This document shows positions 58,080 through 64,000 of a stretch of DNA of 64,000 nt, piece by piece (position 1 is the first letter of the stretch; every line of letters begins with the position of its first letter). The notes below the pieces were generated by a model that saw nothing but the letters and a program-made list of their open reading frames with translations, was not told the origin of the DNA and made no database searches. Both the position numbers and the translations under genes were made by a program. The stretch is from Dryococelus australis (lineage: Eukaryota > Arthropoda > Insecta > Phasmatodea > Phasmatidae): NCBI GenBank assembly GCA_029891345.1, contig CM056993.1, forward strand, positions 226,406,924 to 226,470,923, written 5' to 3'.

Positions 58080-58640
58080 GTTGTGGAGGGGTGTGTCAGT
58101 GCACCGAGAAAATTGCCATCGTCTTGAGCACTATCACTTTCTCCTTGTACATTTTCATCAATGCTGTCTTCATGGTCACCTGCACCTCCTGTTCTGTATT
58201 CTATATTAAATTTACTGTTGTTTGTGACAGGAGTTGAATGGTCATATGTATTTAGAGCCGACGACCGTTTATTTTAAAGTTCCTCGAATTCACGCGAAAG
58301 TCTTGAAGGTGTACATTCTACACAAAACGACTCTACTGCACTCATTCCGTCTTAAGGATTAACTGTCTCATCATAATCACCTGTCGAATTGGTACACATC
58401 GAAACAGCAACATGTATTGGCGGCAACACTTGCTGAATTCCTGTGTACGAATCCTTGCAGATCTCGGTCCTTTCTTTCAATGTATCGCTCTTTGCATAAA
58501 CTGCATTGGACCAATATCGCAATACTCCACCGCGTGAAATGGACGCTTCGTACATGCCGTTCTCTTATGCAGGCCAGAATTTTGACAATTGGTGAAAACT
58601 CGATGGCAGAATAGTAGAGATTAAACAAGAGAGCTAGCAC
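58080..58640 (-). pseudogene. Unrecognised decayed coding sequence with acidic tail
   Basis: Minus-strand sequence open with only two or three stops across about 185 codons. Its last part (about 58230-58090) is acidic (Asp/Glu/Ser-rich). The less AT-rich composition and near-continuity suggest a former protein, perhaps the C-terminus of a transposase or accessory protein. I cannot name a family. Confidence 0.3.
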
Positions 58641-59399
58641 ACCTTACATTTTCATCGAAAAATCAAGAAAATTACCCCCAAATTCGAGTAAATTTGTCGT
58701 TTCCAAGGAACTTTTTTTTCTTTCGACAAATCTCATTTTTCGATTAAAAACATGCCAAAAATCATGAAATTTAAGCCAAAAACCAGCAAATTTTAATTTT
58801 TTCAAAAATTATTGTATACGATTTAAGCAAATTAAGATAAAATCAATTGATATATTAAGTTATTATTTTTAACAACAATTTGGTCCACATGCGCACGGCC
58901 CAGGAAAAATGAAAAGAGATATAAGAAAATGACAAATGACTGATACAAGTTAAGAGAATTTATATATTTTAAAATACCCTATATCATGCACATATTTCCC
59001 ATTTTACATATATTTTAAACCTTTATACATTATAAAAACTTGGTTCTCATTTATTAATTTTAAACGATGTTTATCAAACTTATTTTATATCGATCTGATA
59101 ATGTAATTTTGTATTTACAATTTAGTATACGATAAATTTTTTTTTTCCAAACTTACAATCATAAATTTGAAATTTTGTAGCAGCGTATAGTTTATTAATT
59201 TCGAGTTCATGTACATTAGTTAATTAAAATATATGGTTTAACTTGGAGAGCAGCGATTCTACTTTTTGTCATTTAAAAGAAAAAAATAGTACAAAAATTC
59301 AAATAAAAATAATAATAATTATGCAATGTAAATTCAAATTAACATTTTTTACTATTAAATTTTATTTTCTAACAAAAATATAATCAGTTGCAAAAACTT
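58641..59399. other. AT-rich spacer, no feature seen
   Basis: Very AT-rich; left flank of the Polinton-like remnant. Confidence 0.4.
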
Positions 59400-61390
59400 C
59401 CCGATTTTGTTATTATATTGTATCTAGTTATGGTGTTTATAAACCACCAGTTGTATATCACTATCCAAATGCACATAAAAAGTTTGTAGAATTAATTAAA
59501 AAGAGAGTAGAAGAAATTGGAGAAACATATTCACAAAATGAACCAATGCATCCACTAACAAAAGAAGGAATAGCAATATATAATAAATCCGAAAAATGTG
59601 TTGTATGTGAATGTGATTATTCTAGGGATAATAAAAAATTGCGTCATATTGATCATATTATGGGAAAATTAATTAATCCTGTATGTAATAATTGTAAACT
59701 AAAATTTAAACTACCCAATTTTCTCCCTATTTATTTCCATTATTTAGCTGGACGTAATGCTCATTTATGTATTAAAGAGCTAGGATATGACAGTAAAAAT
59801 ATAGATTTAACTGCCAATAATGAAGAAAAGTTTATCACTTTTGGGAAACAAACAGAAAATTTACAAATGAGATTTATAGACACATTTAAATTTATGGCCA
59901 GGAATTTAGGTAAATTATCATCCCATTTAACTAAAGATCAAATTATACATAGTCAAAAATATTTTCAAAATCTCAAGTAGATTTAGTCATAAGAAAGTGT
60001 GTTTATCCTTACGATTTTATGGGTATTTTATTTAGTTATAAGAAAGTTGTGTTTATCCATACGATTTTATGAACAGTTGAAGAAACAGAACTTCCAACAA
60101 AGAACAAATTTTACAACAAATTAAATGAATCTATTAAAACCGACGATGATTATGAATATGCAAAATGTGTATGGAATCAATTTAATATTACAAATTTTGG
60201 CGAATAGCATGATTTATATTTAAAAAGAGATGTATTACTGTTAGCAGATATATTCGAAAATTTTATAAATACATGTATAAATGCATATGATTTAAATCCT
60301 GCATGGTATTTTACAGCACCAGAATTATCTTGGGATGCATTGTTAAGAATAACTAAACAACCATTAGATTTATTATGTAATTATGTTATTTTAATGGTAG
60401 AAATATCTTTATGAGGTGTAATATCACAATGTTGTAAACGATATGTAAAAGCAAATAATAACTATATAGAAGATTTTAATCAAAAACAAGAGTCTAATTT
60501 TTTAGCATATCTCTATGCAAATAATTTGTATGGATGGGCAATGTCACAATACTTACCATATGGTGGTTTCGAATGGGTTAATTATTCAGAATTTTAATTA
60601 GATTTTTGGCAAAATTATTTATTAAATTTAAATGATGATTCACAAATGGATATATATTAGAAATTGATTTAGAATACCCACCAGAATTGCACAATTCGCA
60701 TAAAGATCTACCATTTTCTCCTGAAAATAAAACAGTTCCAAAAACAAATCAAACGAAATTATTAACAATTTTAGATTACAGATAGAAATATGTAATACAC
60801 ATTCACAAATTTGGAATAGTGTCTAAATAATAAATTGAAACTTACAAATATACATAGGATATTAAAGTTTAATCAGTCTGATTAGTTGAGGGATTATAAA
60901 GATTTAAATACATCAATGCGAAGCAATGCAAAAATTATTTTAAGAAGTGTTTTTATAACCTAATGAATAATTCTGTGTTTGGTGAAACAATGGAGAATTT
61001 TAGAAACAAATTACTTATAAGACTGATATCAAATGGAAAAGTCTGTGAAAAATTAGTAGCAAAACGTAATTTCAAAAGAAGTTCTGTATTTAATGAGAAT
61101 CTTCCAGCAATACATATGAATAAAACAAATTTTAATTTTAATAAGCCCATTTATGTGGGTATGTCAATTTTAAACATATCAAAAAAGTATTATTCAATTT
61201 TCATTATAAAGTAATAAAAACAAAATATGCAAAAAAATTGAATTATACTATAACGTTCCCAGTTATACATTTATAACATACAAACAGAAGAATTTTACAA
61301 AGACATAAAGACAATGATATGTAAATTTGATACAAGTTACCACCCAAAAGAAAATATTTATAAGATACCAACAAATAAATAACGTTTTAG
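59400..61390 (+). pseudogene. Polinton/adintovirus-like DNA polymerase B with endonuclease VII-like segment, broken
   Basis: Plus-strand polymerase. Blocks in order: an endonuclease VII-like fold with Cys-X2-Cys (59597), His-Ile-Asp-His (59645) and Cys-X2-Cys (59684-59695); exonuclease I-like Tyr-Leu-Ala-Gly-Arg-Asn-Ala-His (59745); Phe-Ile-Asp-Thr-Phe-Lys (59875); after a stop at 59978 and a partial duplication, Leu-Leu-Leu-Ala-Asp-Ile-Phe (60239); motif A (60510-60545), where the catalytic Asp is Tyr in Leu-Tyr-Ala-Asn-Asn-Leu-Tyr-Gly; motif B region with Asn-Asn-Ser-Val-Phe-Gly-Glu-Thr (60963); Tyr-Val-Gly-Met-Ser-Ile-Leu (61150); a motif C position near 61245-61265 without its Asp pair; and Phe-Asp-Thr-Ser-Tyr-His (61327). 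The N-terminal module is absent. Family role: protein-primed replication of the element. Inactive. Confidence 0.8.
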
Positions 61391-61739
61391 GTAAAATGAA
61401 AGGCAAATATAATAGTAAAATATTGATAGAATTTGTCGGTTAACGTGCAAAAATTGACCATATAGAGTTGATAATAAAGGAAAAAAATATCATAAGTTAT
61501 AAAGGACTTTGAAAAAAGAGAATTACATTTGAGGACTATAAGAATTGTTGTTTAATTATGAAATAGATTTAGAAAAATGAATATAATGAGTGAAAAGCAT
61601 AAAAATTATAGTGTATAAGTTATTAAAAAAGCTTTGAGTCCTTGTGATAACAAAAGAATTGTACACGGAATTAAGATCGATATAGTGCCATATGGGTATC
61701 AAAATGTATAATTTTCTACATTATATTCTATGTTAATAT

Positions 61740-62380
61740 ATTCTATATAATTTATTGATTTATAAAATCTGTAATATTTCTATTATCTTTAATTTCTAAA
61801 ACAATTTAAATATCAGCACCAATAAAATCAATTAATTTACCATTTTCATCTCTAATTTCTAATACAACATTATCAAAATGTTCAATATTTATTTTACAAA
61901 ACTTGGATGTGGTGGCTCATAAATAATATAATATCTAAACCCAAACATAGTTTTTGGGGGGAAACTAGGAATTTTGTCTCTTTCGAATGATTATATTTAT
62001 CAAATTTTATAAACATACCATATGTCATCTTACAATGAAGATTTATTGTTTTAAATGAAATAAAATTAGGTAATTTAGTGCCTACAACAATTTTGTCTTT
62101 TTCAGTAGTCATATTTCTCTCAAAACTAAGAATATAGGATAATCGATCATCATATTTAGTATCAAACTTAGAGTTAACAAAAACTTTATTTTTCACATTA
62201 TTTTATCATGGTTCAAATGAATTTATAGTTTCTTTTAAAGATTCAATATTGTATTGTCCTTTTGGAATATTTATAACTTGATTGTTTTCAATAAATATTT
62301 TAGTGCTTTTGTTTATATTACAAGCTACAAATTTTGTATGAAAACTAACCAAATGCATTAGATTTAACTTTATGAATGAT
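61740..62380 (-). pseudogene. Conserved protein of Polinton-like elements, function unknown (antisense between polB and ATPase)
   Basis: The minus strand encodes, with about four frame changes, a protein whose blocks are: Phe-Val-Ala-Cys-Asn-Ile-Asn-Lys with Ile-Pro-Lys-Gly-Gln-Tyr-Asn-Ile-Glu (about 62320-62240); the open part 62196-61894, with Phe-Lys-Thr-Ile-Asn-Leu-His-Cys near 62050; and a C-terminal block Val-Leu-Glu-Ile-Arg-Asp-Glu-Asn-Gly-Lys followed by a beta-like tail (61860-61790). I recall this arrangement from unnamed proteins in insect Polinton/adintovirus-like elements, where a structural (capsid-related) role is plausible but unproven. Its place between PolB and the packaging ATPase supports that class. 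Confidence 0.45.
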
Positions 62381-62505
62381 TTCTTAATGAAGCTTCTTCT
62401 TTAGTACAGAACTATTAAATATACTTTATTATTAATTTATTACAGAAATATGTAATTAAATGAAAAATCTTGATTGGGGTATCGGTGTTTTAATAACCTA
62501 ACAAA

Positions 62506-63115
62506 ATGCTAAAAAAAATTAATTGCAAATTTTTGCCTCACAGTATAAGAGCCATAATTGTAGGCCCATGTAAATGTGGAAAAACTAATTTGATAATAAA
62601 TGTTATTTATGAGACAGGATGGTTAAATAATAGTAAACTGTACATTTGCTCAAAAAGTTTAAATAAATACAAACATATTGAGTTACAAAATTACTCTGAT
62701 AAGTAATATAAAAAGTTTAAGAAAATATGGCACATTTTTATAATAACAATGACAAAATTATTCTTTTAGACAAATGTGAAAATGATTCTCTAGTTATATT
62801 TGATGATGTCATTTAAGACACTCAAAATATCACTCACTAATATTTTACTATGCAGAGATACAAGAATACAGATGTATTTTATTTAGCACAAATATATTCG
62901 AAAGTACCAATACAATTGGTAAAAGATAATACGAATATTCTGTTAATATTTTCACAAGATGACACTAATTAAGGCACACTTATAGTGATTTTGTTGGTGG
63001 AAACATGACTAAAGAGAAATTTAAAGAGATTTGTGCAAACAGTTGGAATGAAGAACATGGTTTTATAACATTATATTTGAGTAGAAAAATGAAAGAATGA
63101 AAGTTCAGAAACAAC
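62506..63115 (+). pseudogene. FtsK/HerA-type packaging ATPase of a Polinton-like element, broken
   Basis: From an ATG at 62506 the frame is open for 66 codons and contains a Walker A motif Gly-Pro-Cys-Lys-Cys-Gly-Lys-Thr (62563-62586). After a stop and frame changes, the Walker B region Leu-Val-Ile-Phe-Asp-Asp (about 62790-62808) follows, then a Phe-Tyr-Leu-Ala-Gln segment (62878-62892, in the sensor position) and a C-terminal Lys-Glu-Ile-Cys ... Trp-Asn-Glu block (to about 63100). This is the A32-like/FtsK-HerA layout used by Polintons and related viruses to pump DNA into capsids. Length (about 200 residues) fits. At least four frame changes and stops make it inactive. Confidence 0.75.
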
Positions 63116-63289
63116 ATTAATAATTTTATAATGTAACTCTTTCTGGTGAGCTGTATATGAGAATTCTTTCTCTTTTTCCGTAACCGGATCTCAGCAAACT
63201 CACGCCACAACAGGAAGAAGCTTATTACAAATGTGCTGATATTCAATAACAGTGAAGTGAACACTCGGTGAGGCACTACAAGAAGCTTT

Positions 63290-63672
63290 AATATTATCTA
63301 TTCATGCATCTTACCAATTGGTTCAGTTGACATGATGCTCGACTTCAGACTCAAAGGTCATGGGATCGAATCCCTAACCAGAAATGATAGTTTATTGTGT
63401 AGATATGTAGGTGTCCATATTTGCATTGTGATTATCAACTAAATCGTGCTAAATTTGAACAAAAAAAAAACGTTGCTCATGGTCATAACGAATTATATGA
63501 GAAGTAGATGCAAATTAAATTGTACTTCTCAAGCCCTAGTAATTATACTCTCTATACTAAACTGTAATATATCATATGAATAGCTGGGGTGTATCATATT
63601 GTGTAAGGCACCTGCACCATATGAAAGGGAGTACCTGAAATAAAAAATAGAATACAAAAATAAATAAATAAA
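63290..63672 (+). repeat. tRNA-derived SINE, family 3
   Basis: A box TTGGTTCAGTTGACATGATGC (63317), B box GGGATCGAATCCC (63361-63373), a long body with GGCACCTGCACCATATGAAAGG (63607), and an (AAAT)n-type tail (63638-63671). The tail and Pol III boxes support a SINE. Confidence 0.65.
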
Positions 63673-64000
63673 CCCTCAACTCTCCACTGAAAAAAATTGG
63701 CCAGCCGAGTGGATAGGTAAGGGGTTTCTCCAATGGAGGTTTTTCAGGTGCTAAAATCAGGCCGAAAAATTAAACATAAGGTCACTGATACCCATAAACC
63801 AATCGAAAAAACAGGTCCCTGGCACAACATAAAAGTTCGTAAACATTCTATATTTTTAAAGATAATAAAGCTCTGCAAACAACCATTGAATGCATAAACA
63901 GTTGCTGAATGGACATTGAATGAATGTTATAAATGTTAAATAAGCATTAAATCTGTTTTTGTATTGTATTTTAAATAATAAATTAAATAAAAAATATACA
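63673..64000. other. Terminal spacer; weak tRNA-like sequence at 63698
   Basis: GGCCAGCCGAGTGGATAGGT (63698) resembles an A box, but no B box follows at the right distance. Nothing else seen. Confidence 0.3.

Noticed and set aside
59400-61390. Linear mitochondrial-plasmid or phage polymerase
   Set aside because: The endonuclease VII-like segment within the polymerase and the adjacent HerA-type ATPase fit Polinton/adintovirus-like elements better.

Overview
The window reads as a piece of an AT-rich arthropod, probably insect, nuclear genome. It contains no intact host gene that I can recognise. Nearly everything identifiable is a decayed mobile element or a tandem repeat: insect-type mariner, Tc1, pogo/Tigger and Harbinger DNA transposons, an env-bearing gypsy-class endogenous retrovirus, tRNA-derived SINEs, and remnants of Polinton/adintovirus-like large DNA elements. 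The insect assignment rests on that mixture (long-TIR mariner-like elements, an errantivirus-type Env, a MADF-type second Harbinger gene), not on any host gene. No species is claimed. All family assignments are from reading translations by eye; no database search was run.

Layout. 1-1975: left Polinton-like remnant, with a PolB N-terminal region on the minus strand running off the edge, a small Cys/His ORF and a small divergent plus-strand gene. 2210-2375: 33-bp minisatellite. About 2877-13852: a minus-strand endogenous retrovirus (right LTR, gag, protease, RT/RNase H, integrase, env, left LTR). Its left LTR is split by a mariner-like element with inverted repeats of about 380 bp (3257-5020). 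The retrovirus abuts, and probably interrupted, a pogo/Tigger transposase (13853-15420). 15960-17010 and 25340-25760: two more mariner-like transposase remnants. 17880-28312: SINEs, several tandem repeats and a CpG-rich island between two inverted SINEs. 31391-31656: 38-bp minisatellite. 35117-36299: Tc1-like element with TIRs and TA duplication. 36590-38180: a nested (higher-order) satellite. 39976-42501: a second-family Polinton-like PolB on the minus strand. 43664-47532: repeats and GC-rich patches. 47533-49851: complete-ended Harbinger element with TTA target duplication. 50961-51010: perfect 20-bp hairpin. 53180-54905: gypsy-type gag remnant. 56170-57640: degenerate repeats. 59400-63115: right Polinton-like remnant (endonuclease VII-like plus PolB, an antisense conserved gene, packaging ATPase). 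63290-63672: SINE.

How the parts relate. The most distinctive content is the three Polinton/adintovirus-like remnants, from at least two lineages. In the right one, polymerase and FtsK/HerA-type ATPase lie on one strand with a conserved but unnamed gene antisense between them. Every element carries inactivating damage (frameshifts, lost catalytic residues, internal deletions). The window therefore records successive, partly nested insertions and does not hold a functioning gene set.
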